Source: an uncultured Merdimonas sp. (GTDB lineage Bacteria; Bacillota; Clostridia; Lachnospirales; Lachnospiraceae). From it: 40,273 bases of DNA. Location: contig CALWQJ010000005.1 of assembly GCA_944383645.1 (NCBI GenBank), positions 1 through 40,273 of the forward strand. The letters are read 5' to 3'. The notes below the pieces were generated by a model that had not been told where the DNA came from, did no database searches, and saw only the letters and a program-made list of their open reading frames with translations. Both the position numbers and the translations under genes were made by a program. This document shows positions 31,131-39,191 of this stretch, piece after piece; within the stretch, counting starts at the first letter, position 1, and every line of letters begins with the position of its first letter.

Positions 31131-31829
31131 TCATCCCTTATCTGACAGTATTCCCCGTTCTCTCAAAGAGCTATAACACCGATCGCCGATAATCACATGA
31201 TCCAGAAGATGGATCCCCAGAAGCTCCCCGGCTTTGCTGATCCGCCGCGTGACCCGGATATCCTCCAGGCTGGGCGAAGGATCGCCGCTTGGATGATTGT
31301 GCACCAGAACCAGCTGTACGGCATGCGCTTCCAGCGCCTCCAGGAAAATCTCCCTGGGCGATATGATGGAAGCGTTCACCGTTCCCTTAAACATCAGCTT
31401 TTCCCGCAGAAGCTTGTTCTTCGTGTTCAGAAACAGCGCGATCAGATGCTCCTGCTCCTTATGCCGGAGCTCTTCCATAAAATAGTCGGCAACGGTCGCC
31501 GGCGTGCCAAAGCAGAGCCGTTCGCCCGCCGAGGCCTTCGCCATACGCGCCGCCAGCTCTGCCAGACATTTCAGCTGCACCGCCTTAACCTTCCCCACGC
31601 CCTTGAATTCCATCAGGCGTTCCATGGGAATCCGGCAGAGTCCCTGAAGTCCCTCAAAATCCGGAAGGCTTAAAATGCGGCCTGCCAGCTGGCAGACAGT
31701 CTCGCCCGCGCTCCCGGTCCGCAGAATCACGGCCAGAAGCTCCGGATCCGAAAGCGCTCCCGGCCCGCAGGCCAGGCATTTCTCATAAGGACGCTCTTCT
31801 TTGTATAAATCCTTCATCGTTGTCTTCAT
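31131..31829 (-). CDS. radC: RadC-family JAB/JAMM protein
   Basis: A 232-residue UPF0758 (RadC) protein. The N-terminal helix-hairpin-helix (LMEFKGVGKVKAVQLKCLAE, about residues 70-90) suggests DNA contact. The C-terminal MPN/JAMM metalloprotease-like domain carries LVHNHPSGDPSPSLEDIRVT, the HxH-x10-D motif, with a preceding Glu in the same fold. Historical naming as a DNA-repair protein is doubtful; the biochemical role is unsettled. GAGGAACC precedes ATG 31829. It follows DUF4321 by 53 bases and precedes mreB, as in many Clostridia and Bacilli. Confidence 0.93.
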   Translation of the reverse strand: MKTTMKDLYKEERPYEKCLACGPGALSDPELLAVILRTGSAGETVCQLAGRILSLPDFEGLQGLCRIPMERLMEFKGVGKVKAVQLKCLAELAARMAKASAGERLCFGTPATVADYFMEELRHKEQEHLIALFLNTKNKLLREKLMFKGTVNASIISPREIFLEALEAHAVQLVLVHNHPSGDPSPSLEDIRVTRRISKAGELLGIHLLDHVIIGDRCYSSLRERGILSDKG

Positions 31830-31882
31830 GGTTCCTCCTTCACGCTCTCCAGGCGGTGGATTTCCCTCTCTGACAACCGGAG

Positions 31883-32134
31883 CTATAGTTTTCTGTAAAT
31901 GATAATCGCAAGCACCACCCCGATAATGCTGGCAATCGATATGTGGATCGTCAGGCCAAAGGTCAGCACCAGAAGTCCCAGGTCCAGAACCACAGGCGTC
32001 TCCAGACCGAACCCCTGTCCATAATTCAGCCAGCTAAGTCCCGGCACTCTCTCTGTCAGCATGCCGAGAAACCCTCCCAGCACAATGCCGGACAGAAGCA
32101 TAATCAGCAGTACCCAGCCGTTCTTTGATCTCAT
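31883..32134 (-). CDS. DUF4321 small membrane protein
   Basis: An 83-residue protein with two TM helices, GWVLLIMLLSGIVLGGFLGM (about residues 6-25) and LGLLVLTFGLTIHISIASII (about 52-75), separated by an extracytoplasmic loop with Trp and Gly. It matches my recollection of DUF4321, a family found almost only in Clostridia beside radC and mreBCD. GGAGG lies 7 bases before ATG 32134, and an extended -10 promoter lies 48 bases upstream, so it opens the cell-shape operon. No role is known; location points to the elongation machinery. Confidence 0.85.
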   Translation of the reverse strand: MRSKNGWVLLIMLLSGIVLGGFLGMLTERVPGLSWLNYGQGFGLETPVVLDLGLLVLTFGLTIHISIASIIGVVLAIIIYRKL

Positions 32135-32181
32135 GTCAACCTCCGTCTTTCGTACAATCTCTGGAAATCATATCAAATTAT

Positions 32182-32210
32182 ATCATAGCACAAAGCCATC
32201 TGCTTGTATA
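32182..32210 (-). promoter_or_regulatory. Extended -10 promoter of the DUF4321-radC-mre-min-rodA operon
   Basis: TATACA (32210-32205), a 17-bp spacer and TATGAT (32187-32182) with TGC immediately upstream (extended -10) on the minus strand. It lies in the 185-base gap before DUF4321. The rest of the gap holds a GC-rich palindrome near the upstream stop codon and two CTTAAG palindromes (32222-32227 and 32230-32235). Confidence 0.6.
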
Positions 32211-32291
32211 GATAAGAATTCCTTAAGTTCCCTTAAGATTCCTCACGGTTCGACAGCCTCCGCAGACGCCCCGGGCCGTATTCCTGCCCGC

Positions 32292-32307
32292 CCTGCGGCG
32301 CCGCAGG
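32292..32307. repeat. 16-bp GC palindrome after the flavoprotein gene
   Basis: CCTGCGGCGCCGCAGG is a perfect palindrome 13 bases after the stop of the COG2509 flavoprotein. No U-tract follows on the minus strand, so it is at best a weak terminator. Confidence 0.45.
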
Positions 32308-32319
32308 CCGCGCCGCCGC

Positions 32320-33933
32320 TCACCCCGCAGGCCTTGCGTACCGCGCGGCCACCGCCTCCGCCGTCTTCACGCCGTCCATGGCCGCCGAGGTGATTCCTCC
32401 CGCGTACCCGGCTCCCTCGCCGCAGGGATAGAGTCCCCGCAGGGCGCTCTCCATCCCTTCTCCGCGCAGGATCCGCACCGGAGAGGAGGTCCGGCTCTCC
32501 ACGCCGGAAAGCACCGCGTCCCCCCTGGAAAAACCGGACAGAAGCTGCTCGCAGCCCTGTATGCCTTCCACCAGCGCCGCGGAAAGCTCCTCCGGAAAAA
32601 TGCCCCGCACATCGCCGAATTCCCAGGCTCCCATAATGCAGGGTTCGATCTCCCCAAGCGTCCTGCTCGGCTGGTTTCTGCAAAAATCTGCCAGAAGCTG
32701 CACCGGCACGCGTCCCTGCCCCGCCCCATAGGCCGCCCGCTCCAGCCTTCTCTGAAATTCCACGCCGGAAAGCACGCCCGCGCCGCCGAAATCCTCCGGG
32801 CGCACGGTCACAATCATGGCGCTGTTGGCGTTGCGGCCGGCCCTGGCCTGATAGCTCATGCCGTTCACCGCCAGCATTTCCGGCTCTGAGGAAGCATTTA
32901 CCACATAGCCGCCCGGACACATGCAGAAGGAATAGACGCCACGGTCCCCTCCCACCTTTCTTGTCAGCTTGTAGGAGGCTGCCGGAAGCTGCTCCGGGTA
33001 ACCCTGTCCGTACTGGCTCTCATTGATAAGCTTTTGGGGATGCTCGATGCGCACGCCCACCGCAAAGGCCTTCCGCTCCATGGGGATCCCTTTATCCGCC
33101 AGCATGGAAAAGGTGTCCCGGGCGCTGTGCCCGATGGCCAGGACGAGAATCCCGCAGGGAAGAACTTCCTCCCTTTCCTCCGACCCGGACCGCGCGCGGA
33201 CCCGGACGCCGCGGACCGCTCCGTCCCGGATATCGATATCCGTAAGCTTTGTCCCGAAGCGCACCTCTCCTCCGAGCGAAATGATTTCCTCCCGGATCCG
33301 TTCCACGACTCCGATCAGCAGGTCTGTGCCAAGATGGGGCTTGCTCCACCAGAGAATCTCCTCCGGGGCTCCGGCCTCCACAAAGGTCTCCAGCACCAGG
33401 CGGCCGCGCCCTGCCGGATCCTTCACCAGCGTATTCAGCTTGCCGTCCGAGAAGGTCCCGGCTCCCCCCTCGCCGAACTGTACGTTGGAATCCGCAGCCA
33501 GCTCTCCGGACGCCCAGAACCGGTCTACGGTCTTCTTCCGGGCCCGGGCCGTCTCTCCCCGCTCCAGAAGCAGCGGCCGGTATCCGGCCCTGGCCAGCAT
33601 CAGTCCGCAAAAAAGGCCGGCCGGGCCGGTACCCACGATCACAGGCCTGTGCTCCAGCGGCTCTGTTCCCGGCTCCGGAAAGCGGTAGCGCTTTGGCTGG
33701 ATCAGAGACGCGTTTCTGTTATGAAGCCTTCTCATCAGCTTTTTTTCTTCCGAAAGCTCCACATCCACCGTATAGACGTAAACCACCGGCTTCTTTCTGG
33801 CGTCCACGGACCTGCGGCTGACGCTCAGGCTCTGAATCCGCTCCTCCGGCACCTTCAGCTCCCGGGCCGCCGCCCTTTTCAGCTCCTCCATGGTGTGCTC
33901 CACCGGGAGCTTTATCTGGCTGATCCGAATCAT
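32320..33933 (-). CDS. FAD-dependent oxidoreductase (COG2509 family)
   Basis: A 537-residue flavoprotein. After an N-terminal domain of about 90 residues that begins MIRISQIKLPVEHTMEELK, the FAD-binding Rossmann motif is RPVIVGTGPAGLFCGLMLAR (about residues 95-115), with LLLERGE at the end of the second strand. NVQFGEGGAGTFSDGKLNTL, LVLAIGHSARDTFSMLADKG, YSFCMCPGGYVVNASSEPE and the C-terminal LYPCGEGAGYAGGITSAAMDG are diagnostic of COG2509. Substrate is unknown. The ATG overlaps the stop of the BaiN-like gene as ATGA, so the two flavoproteins are made together. GGAGGAGG precedes the start. Confidence 0.88.
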   Translation of the reverse strand: MIRISQIKLPVEHTMEELKRAAARELKVPEERIQSLSVSRRSVDARKKPVVYVYTVDVELSEEKKLMRRLHNRNASLIQPKRYRFPEPGTEPLEHRPVIVGTGPAGLFCGLMLARAGYRPLLLERGETARARKKTVDRFWASGELAADSNVQFGEGGAGTFSDGKLNTLVKDPAGRGRLVLETFVEAGAPEEILWWSKPHLGTDLLIGVVERIREEIISLGGEVRFGTKLTDIDIRDGAVRGVRVRARSGSEEREEVLPCGILVLAIGHSARDTFSMLADKGIPMERKAFAVGVRIEHPQKLINESQYGQGYPEQLPAASYKLTRKVGGDRGVYSFCMCPGGYVVNASSEPEMLAVNGMSYQARAGRNANSAMIVTVRPEDFGGAGVLSGVEFQRRLERAAYGAGQGRVPVQLLADFCRNQPSRTLGEIEPCIMGAWEFGDVRGIFPEELSAALVEGIQGCEQLLSGFSRGDAVLSGVESRTSSPVRILRGEGMESALRGLYPCGEGAGYAGGITSAAMDGVKTAEAVAARYARPAG

Positions 33934-35264
33934 AGCCCTCCTCCTTCCTGGCTCTCCAGCCGGCCGCGTGATTTTTCAAATTCGCAGCCCGCCTGCCGCT
34001 TCCCCGCCGCATAGCTTCCTGCAATGCAGCCGCTGCTCCAGGCCCACTGGAGATTGTAGCCGCCGCAGGCTCCATCGATGTCTACCGCCTCTCCCGCAAA
34101 ATACAGCTCCGGCACGAGCAGGGATTCCATAGTCTGGGGACAGATCTGAGCAGTGTCCACGCCGCCTGAGCAGACCTGAGCCTGCTCAAAGCTTCCGCCT
34201 GCGGCAATCTCCGTCCGGAAGTCCCGAATGACCGCAAGCAGCCGTGAAAGCTCCTCTCTGCTCCACTCTTCTGCCCTCCTGCCCCTGGGAATCCCGGCCC
34301 GCTCCAGCAGGCAGAGGGACATCTTTCCAGGAAAGAGGCCGGTCAGGAGCTGCTCTCCGTTCTTCCAGCCGCCATCCCGGAGGCGCTCCAAAAAGAAAGC
34401 CTCCAGTCTGGCAGAGCCTTCCTTTCCCTCCTCCTTCCCAGCCGCGAAGCCGGGCAGAAGATCCAGCCTTCCTTCCACTTTCTTTCCCTCATCCAGGGCG
34501 CGCACCGCGAAACGGCTCACCTGGAAGACAGGAATGCCGGAGATCCCGTTCTTTGTAAACTGCACCTCGCCTCTGTCCGAGGCCAGTTCTTTTCCGTCTG
34601 CCAGAATCCGCACGACAGCCTCCATGCGAAGGCCCGCAAGCCGTCCATAAAAAGCTTCCCGGCAGCGAAGCGCCGTCAGGGCAGGCAGCGGCTTGATGAT
34701 CCGGTGGCCCAGGCTCTGCGCCAGGGCATAGCCGCTGCCGTCCGAGCCTGTGGCCGGGGCGGCGGCGGAGCCCGCCGCCAGGACGCAGGCGTCCCCTTCG
34801 TAGGTCCAGCCCTCCGTCCGGGCCGCGAACCGCGCGCCCTTCCCTTCCGGCAGCGCCTCCAGCGCCAGCACCTGATTTCCCAGGGCCAGCTTTACGCCCA
34901 GATGCTCCGCCTCCATCCGAAGGGCGTCCGCCACGGAAGAAGCCTGATCGCTGTAGGGATAGAGATAGCCGTTCCGGCTCCGGGTATGCACGCCCATCCT
35001 TTTGAAGCGCTCCAGCGTCTCCGAAAGCCCAAATTCCCCCAGCACCGCAGCCGCGAAGCCCGGCTCCCCGCCCCGGTAATGGGACAGATCCTGGTCCAAA
35101 TTCGTCAGGTTGCAGCGGCCGTTGCCCGTCACGAGGATCTTCTTTCCCACCTGCCGGTTCCGCTCCAGAAGGGTCACCTTCGCCCCGCGCTCCGCCGCGG
35201 CGATGGCCGCCATGAGGCCGGAGGCGCCGCCTCCGATGACCAGCACCCGCCTTTTTCCGGTCAT
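33930..35264 (-). CDS. BaiN/RdsA-family flavoprotein (HI0933-like)
   Basis: A 444-residue NAD(P)/FAD-dependent oxidoreductase. The start MTGKRRVLVIGGGASGLMAA is the FAD-binding GxGxxG, followed by KVTLLERNRQVGKKILVTGN and GRCNLTN, the HI0933 signature. VLAAGSAAAPATGSDGSGY and the C-terminal ELYFAGEAVDIDGACGGYNL complete the pattern. Members include BaiN, linked to bile-acid 7-dehydroxylation in Clostridium scindens, but most are of unknown substrate and no other bai gene is present, so a bile-acid role should not be assumed. It overlaps the neighbouring genes as ATGA at both ends. Confidence 0.88.
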   Translation of the reverse strand: MTGKRRVLVIGGGASGLMAAIAAAERGAKVTLLERNRQVGKKILVTGNGRCNLTNLDQDLSHYRGGEPGFAAAVLGEFGLSETLERFKRMGVHTRSRNGYLYPYSDQASSVADALRMEAEHLGVKLALGNQVLALEALPEGKGARFAARTEGWTYEGDACVLAAGSAAAPATGSDGSGYALAQSLGHRIIKPLPALTALRCREAFYGRLAGLRMEAVVRILADGKELASDRGEVQFTKNGISGIPVFQVSRFAVRALDEGKKVEGRLDLLPGFAAGKEEGKEGSARLEAFFLERLRDGGWKNGEQLLTGLFPGKMSLCLLERAGIPRGRRAEEWSREELSRLLAVIRDFRTEIAAGGSFEQAQVCSGGVDTAQICPQTMESLLVPELYFAGEAVDIDGACGGYNLQWAWSSGCIAGSYAAGKRQAGCEFEKSRGRLESQEGGGL

Positions 35265-36547
35265 GACAGCTTCACCAGCCCGGCGTCCAGAAGCTTCTGC
35301 AGGGACATGAGGATTCCCAGCTTCGCGTGGGGCCAGGTCAGGCCGCCCTGGAAATAGACCGCATAGGGCGGCTTGATGGGGCCGTCCGCGGAAAGCTCGA
35401 TGGAGGAGCCCTGCACAAAGGCGCCGGCCGCCATGATGACGTCGCTGTCGTAGCCTGGCATCGCCCAGGGCTCCGGCGTCACGTAGCTGTCCACCGGGGC
35501 GGCCGCCTGGATGCCCTGGCAGAAGGCAATCACGCCCTCCGGGCAGCCGAAGGTCACGGCCTGGATGATGTCGTGGCGGCTCTCCGTCCCGTTCGGAATC
35601 ACCGGGAAGCCCAGCTTCTCATAAATATTGGCGGCAAAGATGGCGCCTTTGAGCGCCGCAGCCGTCACAGTCGGGGCCAGGAAAAAGCCCTGATAGAAGC
35701 TCTGCATCACGCCCAGGGAGGCTCCCACCTCTTTTCCCAGACCCGGAGAGGTCAGACGGTAGGCCGCGTTCTCCACATACTCCTCTTTTCCTACGATGTA
35801 GCCGCCGATGGGGGCCAGTCCGCCGCCCGGATTCTTGATCAGGGAACCCACGCAGAGATCCGCGCCCACGTCTGTGGGCTCGATCCGCTCCACGAACTCG
35901 CCGTAGCAGTTGTCCACCATGCAGATCACGTCGGGTCTTCTTTCCTTTATAAAGGCAATCAGCTCCCCGATCTGCTTCACTGAAAAGGTAGGCCGGGTCT
36001 GGTAGCCCTTAGAGCGCTGGATGGTCACCAGCCTGGTCTTTTCATTCAGGGCCGCCTCGATAGCCGGATAGTCAAAGCTTCCATCCTCCTTTAAGTCCAC
36101 CTGGCGGTAGGTGACGCCGTACTCTGCCAGGGATCCGTTGGAGGGCCGGATGCCGATGACCTCCTCCAGCGTGTCATAGGGCTTGCCCACCGGGGAGAGC
36201 AGCTCGTCTCCGGGCCGCAGGTTTCCCGACAACGCCACCGCCAGCGCGTGGGTCCCGCAGGCAATCTGCGGGCGCACCAGGGCAGACTCCGCGTGAAAGG
36301 CCGCCGCGTAGACCGCCTCCAGCTTCTCTCTTCCCAGATCGTTGTAGCCATAGCCGCTGGTGGCCGCGAAGCAGGCGGCCTCCACCCGGGCCTTCTGCAT
36401 GGCGCCCACCACCTTCAGCTGATTGTACTCCGCCGTGGCGTCGATCCCTTCAAACCTTTCCTTTAAGGTCTTCTCTATCTCCTGACCGAAGGCATAGACC
36501 TCCTTTCGGATCCCAAGCTCCCGGTACATCTCGTCTGTATGTCTCAT
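35261..36547 (-). CDS. Methionine gamma-lyase-family PLP enzyme (YnbB, 'aluminium resistance')
   Basis: A 428-residue fold-type I PLP enzyme of the YnbB group, named aluminium resistance protein historically. The Schiff-base lysine is in CVGSLIKNPGGGLAPIGGYI. MVDNCYGEFVE supplies the PLP-ring Asp, and the N-terminal part has AACFAATSGYGYNDLGREKL and RPQIACGTHALAVALSGNLR. The reaction is unproven, with cystathionine/methionine lyase-like chemistry predicted. I choose ATG 36547, one base after the miaA stop and 6 bases after GGAG; ATG 36559 would lie inside miaA without a usable site. It follows miaA as in B. subtilis-type genomes (ynbA-ynbB context). Confidence 0.9.
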   Translation of the reverse strand: MRHTDEMYRELGIRKEVYAFGQEIEKTLKERFEGIDATAEYNQLKVVGAMQKARVEAACFAATSGYGYNDLGREKLEAVYAAAFHAESALVRPQIACGTHALAVALSGNLRPGDELLSPVGKPYDTLEEVIGIRPSNGSLAEYGVTYRQVDLKEDGSFDYPAIEAALNEKTRLVTIQRSKGYQTRPTFSVKQIGELIAFIKERRPDVICMVDNCYGEFVERIEPTDVGADLCVGSLIKNPGGGLAPIGGYIVGKEEYVENAAYRLTSPGLGKEVGASLGVMQSFYQGFFLAPTVTAAALKGAIFAANIYEKLGFPVIPNGTESRHDIIQAVTFGCPEGVIAFCQGIQAAAPVDSYVTPEPWAMPGYDSDVIMAAGAFVQGSSIELSADGPIKPPYAVYFQGGLTWPHAKLGILMSLQKLLDAGLVKLS

Positions 36548-36548
36548 T

Positions 36549-37514
36549 TCATGCTCCATCTTCTATCATTCCCTTTTCTCTTAAGATTTTCAACATTTCC
36601 TCCAGGATCGCTCCGTCGTCTCCGAACCGCTGCCGGTCCAGCCAAATCACGTCCCGCTCCCGCCGGAACCAGGTCAGCTGCCGCTTGGCGAAATGGCGCG
36701 TGTCCCGCTTCAGAATCCGCACCGCCTCCTCCAGGGAGCATTCCCCGTCCAGATAGCTTAAAAGCTCCTTATAGCCCAGCCCCTGCATGGACACCATGCC
36801 CCGGCAGAGCCCCTCCGCCTTCAGGCCCTCCACCTCCTGCAGAAGCCCTTCCTCCAGCATCTCGTCCACGCGGGCGTCAATCCGCTCATAGAGCCGCTGG
36901 CGCTCATCGTTTAACACAAAATAGGCGAAATTGTAGGGGGATTCCTTTCCTTTTTGCTCCTCGTTATGCTCCGAGATCCGTCTCCCCGTCAGGCGGTAGA
37001 ATTCCAGCGCCCGGATGACCCGCTTCACATTGTGGGCGTGGATCTCCACCGCCGCCTTCGGATCGATCCTGGAAAGCAGCTCATGGAGCTTCTCCGGGCC
37101 TTCTCTTTTCGCCAGCTCCTCCAGCTCTGCCCGGACGCTGGTCTGGGCCTCGTTTTCCGTAAAGTCAATATCGTAGAGAAGGGCCTGGATATAAAAGCCG
37201 GTGCCGCCCGCGATGATGGGAATATGTCCCTTCTCCCGGATCCTCCTTACGGCCTCCTTCGCCATCTGCTGGAAGCGCACCACATGAAATTCCTCTGTGG
37301 GCTCCAGCACATCGATCAGATAGTGGGGGATCCCCTCCATCTCCTCCGGCCGTATCTTCGCGGAGCCGATGTCCATGCGCCGGTAGACCTGCATGGAATC
37401 CGCCGAGATAATCTCCCCGCCGATGGCCTTCGCAAGGGCAATCGAAAGCTTCGTCTTCCCCACCGCCGTGGGACCTGTGAGAATCACAAGAGGTTCCTTC
37501 CGCTTCTCCGTCAT
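36549..37514 (-). CDS. miaA: tRNA dimethylallyltransferase
   Basis: Adds the dimethylallyl group to N6 of A37 in tRNAs that read UNN codons, which includes the tRNA-Leu(CAA) in this window. The P-loop is LTGPTAVGKTKLSIALA, followed by ADSMQVYRRMDIGSAKI (substrate Asp and Arg), YLIDVLEPTEEF, IIAGGTGFYIQALLYD and FAKRQLTWFRRERDVIW. The length is 321 residues. ATG 37514 has AAAGGAG 7 bases upstream and was preferred over an in-frame ATG at 37592, which lies on the -35 box. MiaA here is the first gene of the flavoprotein operon. Confidence 0.95.
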   Translation of the reverse strand: MTEKRKEPLVILTGPTAVGKTKLSIALAKAIGGEIISADSMQVYRRMDIGSAKIRPEEMEGIPHYLIDVLEPTEEFHVVRFQQMAKEAVRRIREKGHIPIIAGGTGFYIQALLYDIDFTENEAQTSVRAELEELAKREGPEKLHELLSRIDPKAAVEIHAHNVKRVIRALEFYRLTGRRISEHNEEQKGKESPYNFAYFVLNDERQRLYERIDARVDEMLEEGLLQEVEGLKAEGLCRGMVSMQGLGYKELLSYLDGECSLEEAVRILKRDTRHFAKRQLTWFRRERDVIWLDRQRFGDDGAILEEMLKILREKGMIEDGA

Positions 37515-37563
37515 GGACCCGCTCCTTTCCCTGTAAATCGTAGTCTTTTGCTGAATCTTTTCT

Positions 37564-37592
37564 ATTTTAGTATCAAACGGGCCGGATTTCAA
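37564..37592 (-). promoter_or_regulatory. Sigma-A promoter of miaA
   Basis: TTGAAA (37592-37587), a 17-bp spacer and TAAAAT (37569-37564) on the minus strand, 49 bases before the miaA start. It begins 15 bases after the terminator of the ABC importer. Confidence 0.7.
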
Positions 37593-37607
37593 CCGGAAAT
37601 TTCACCG

Positions 37608-37669
37608 AAAAAAAGCAAGGCGCCCCAAAACATAAGCGCCAAACGCTTATCGTCTTGGGCGCGCCCTGC
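37608..37669 (-). terminator. Rho-independent terminator of the ABC importer operon
   Basis: On the minus strand the outer stem GCAGGGCGCGCCCAA / TTGGGGCGCCTTGC has one bulge. It encloses an inner ATAAGCG/CGCTTAT stem and is followed by seven T (37614-37608). Confidence 0.85.
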
Positions 37670-37679
37670 CAAAGCGCAT

Positions 37680-37709
37680 CTTTTATCCATTTGTCTTTTA
37701 TCCATTTGT
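37680..37709. repeat. 15-bp tandem duplication across the stop codon of the ABC ATPase gene
   Basis: CTTTTATCCATTTGT is present twice without a gap (37680-37694 and 37695-37709). The functional stop (37700-37698) is in the copy nearer the gene; the second copy repeats the codons for Thr-Asn-Gly-stop after it, so the protein is unchanged. Confidence 0.85.
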
Positions 37710-38483
37710 GTACCGGGACAGGAACTGCTTCGTCCTCTCCTGCTGCGTGTGCTCGAAGACCTCCTGCGGCGTCCCCTGTTCCAGGATCATGCCTTCGTCC
37801 ATGAAAATCACCTTGCTGGCCACGTCGTGGGCGAAAGCCATCTCGTGGGTGACAATGATCATGGTCGTCTTCTTATCCGCCAGCTCTTTGATGACCTTCA
37901 GCACCTCCCCGGTCAGCTCCGGATCGAGGGCCGAGGTGGGCTCGTCGAAGCAGAGGATATCCGGCTTCAGGGCAAGCGCCCGGGCGATGGCCACCCGCTG
38001 GCACTGGCCGCCGGAAAGCTGATGGGGATAATTCTCCATCCGTTCTCCCAGGCCCATCTGCAGAAGAAGCGCCTTGGCCTCCTCCTCAATCTCCTGGTGA
38101 ATCTCTTTTTTCCGGGCCTTGTAGTCCGGCTGCTCCTTTGCCAGGAGCTCTCTTGCCAGCATCACATTGCCCAGGGCCGTGTACTGGGGAAAGAGATTGA
38201 AGGACTGGAACACCAGGCCGAAGTGGAGGCGCTTCCTGCGGATCTCCGCCTCCTGCTGGGACTGGCGGACGCTTGCGTCAAAAAGCGTCTCGCCATTCAC
38301 CCGGATGACGCCGGTATCCGGCTGTTCCAGAAAATTCAGACAGCGTAAGAAGGTGGTCTTTCCGCTTCCGGAGGAGCCGATGATGGACAGCACCTCTCCC
38401 TTTTCCAGGGAAAAGCTGATGTCCTTTAACACCTCCGTGTCCTCAAAGTTTTTACTGATATGTTCTACTTCCAGAATCGCCAT
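37698..38483 (-). CDS. Amino-acid ABC transporter ATP-binding protein (GlnQ-like)
   Basis: Cytoplasmic ATPase of a polar amino-acid importer, 261 residues. Walker A is IIGSSGSGKTTFLRCLN (about residues 36-52), followed by a Q-loop in VFQSFNLFPQYT. The ABC signature is LSGGQCQRVAIARAL, Walker B ILCFDEPTSALDPE and the H-loop MIIVTHEMAFAHDV. A 20-residue insertion of charged residues (KARKKEIHQEIEEEAKALLL) lies before the signature and is common in this subfamily. The substrate cannot be fixed; glutamine, cystine and arginine are possible. AAGGAGG precedes ATG 38483. It is the last gene of the importer operon. Confidence 0.93.
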   Translation of the reverse strand: MAILEVEHISKNFEDTEVLKDISFSLEKGEVLSIIGSSGSGKTTFLRCLNFLEQPDTGVIRVNGETLFDASVRQSQQEAEIRRKRLHFGLVFQSFNLFPQYTALGNVMLARELLAKEQPDYKARKKEIHQEIEEEAKALLLQMGLGERMENYPHQLSGGQCQRVAIARALALKPDILCFDEPTSALDPELTGEVLKVIKELADKKTTMIIVTHEMAFAHDVASKVIFMDEGMILEQGTPQEVFEHTQQERTKQFLSRYTNG

Positions 38484-38498
38484 AGCTATTACGCCTCC

Positions 38499-39182
38499 TT
38501 ACCTGAAATATTCCAGCTTCCGCTCCAGCCATCCCAGAAGCACCGTCAGCACGCCGCTGAACACCAGATAATAGACAGCCGTAAAGAACAGCGGCCAGAT
38601 GGCGCCGGAGATTCCCTGGGAACCCTTCGCGAAGGACTCGCCGGCCCAGATAATTTCCTGGACCGCGATGGTCGTCGCCAGAGACGTATCCTTGACAAGC
38701 GTAATAATCTCATTGGACATGGGCGGCACGATGCGTTTGATCATCTGAAGCAGCTTGATCTTGAAGAAAATCTGCCGCTTGGTCATGCCGAGCACCAGGC
38801 CGGCTTCCTCCTGTCCCACCGGCACGCCCTGGATGCCGCCCCGGTAAATCACAGAGAAATAGCAGGCGTAGTTGACGATGAAGGCCGCCGCCGCCGCCGT
38901 AAAGCGTCCGTCCATCCCTCTCCAGATCTGATTGTGGAACACCAGGCCCGGAAAGTAAAATACAATCATAAGCTGGATCATAAGCGGCGTACCGCGTATG
39001 ATCCAGACAAAAATCCTTGTAAGATAATTCAGAGGTTTAAAGCGTGACATGGAACCGAAGGCAATCACCAGTCCCAGCGGCACGGAGCCGACAAGCGTCA
39101 CAAAAAACAGTTTCAGCGTCTGCAGAAAGCCGCTGTTCAGCGAACGGATGACAATCGGCATCTGCTCCATGATCAGTTCCAT
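38499..39182 (-). CDS. Amino-acid ABC transporter permease
   Basis: Polar amino-acid permease of the HisMQ/GlnP type, 227 residues with about five TM helices. The N-terminal part has SGFLQTLKLFFVTLVGSVPL, then IRGTPLMIQLMIVFYFPGLV, and the cytoplasmic EAA-type loop is EEAGLVLGMTKRQIFFKI, which docks onto the ATPase. PPMSNEIITLVKDTSLATTI is typical of the subfamily. Only one permease gene is present, so the transporter is probably a homodimeric channel. It lies 9 bases after the binding-protein gene. ATG 39182 is used; an in-frame ATG at 39170 is a possible alternative. Confidence 0.92.
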   Translation of the reverse strand: MELIMEQMPIVIRSLNSGFLQTLKLFFVTLVGSVPLGLVIAFGSMSRFKPLNYLTRIFVWIIRGTPLMIQLMIVFYFPGLVFHNQIWRGMDGRFTAAAAAFIVNYACYFSVIYRGGIQGVPVGQEEAGLVLGMTKRQIFFKIKLLQMIKRIVPPMSNEIITLVKDTSLATTIAVQEIIWAGESFAKGSQGISGAIWPLFFTAVYYLVFSGVLTVLLGWLERKLEYFR

Positions 39183-39191
39183 GCTTCTGTC

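Noticed and set aside
33930..35264. BaiN-like protein as evidence for bile-acid 7-dehydroxylation
   Set aside because: The family is broad and no other bai gene is present in the window.
36954..38348. 464-codon open frame on the plus strand
   Set aside because: It runs antisense through miaA, a terminator and the ABC ATPase, which is incompatible with a real gene.
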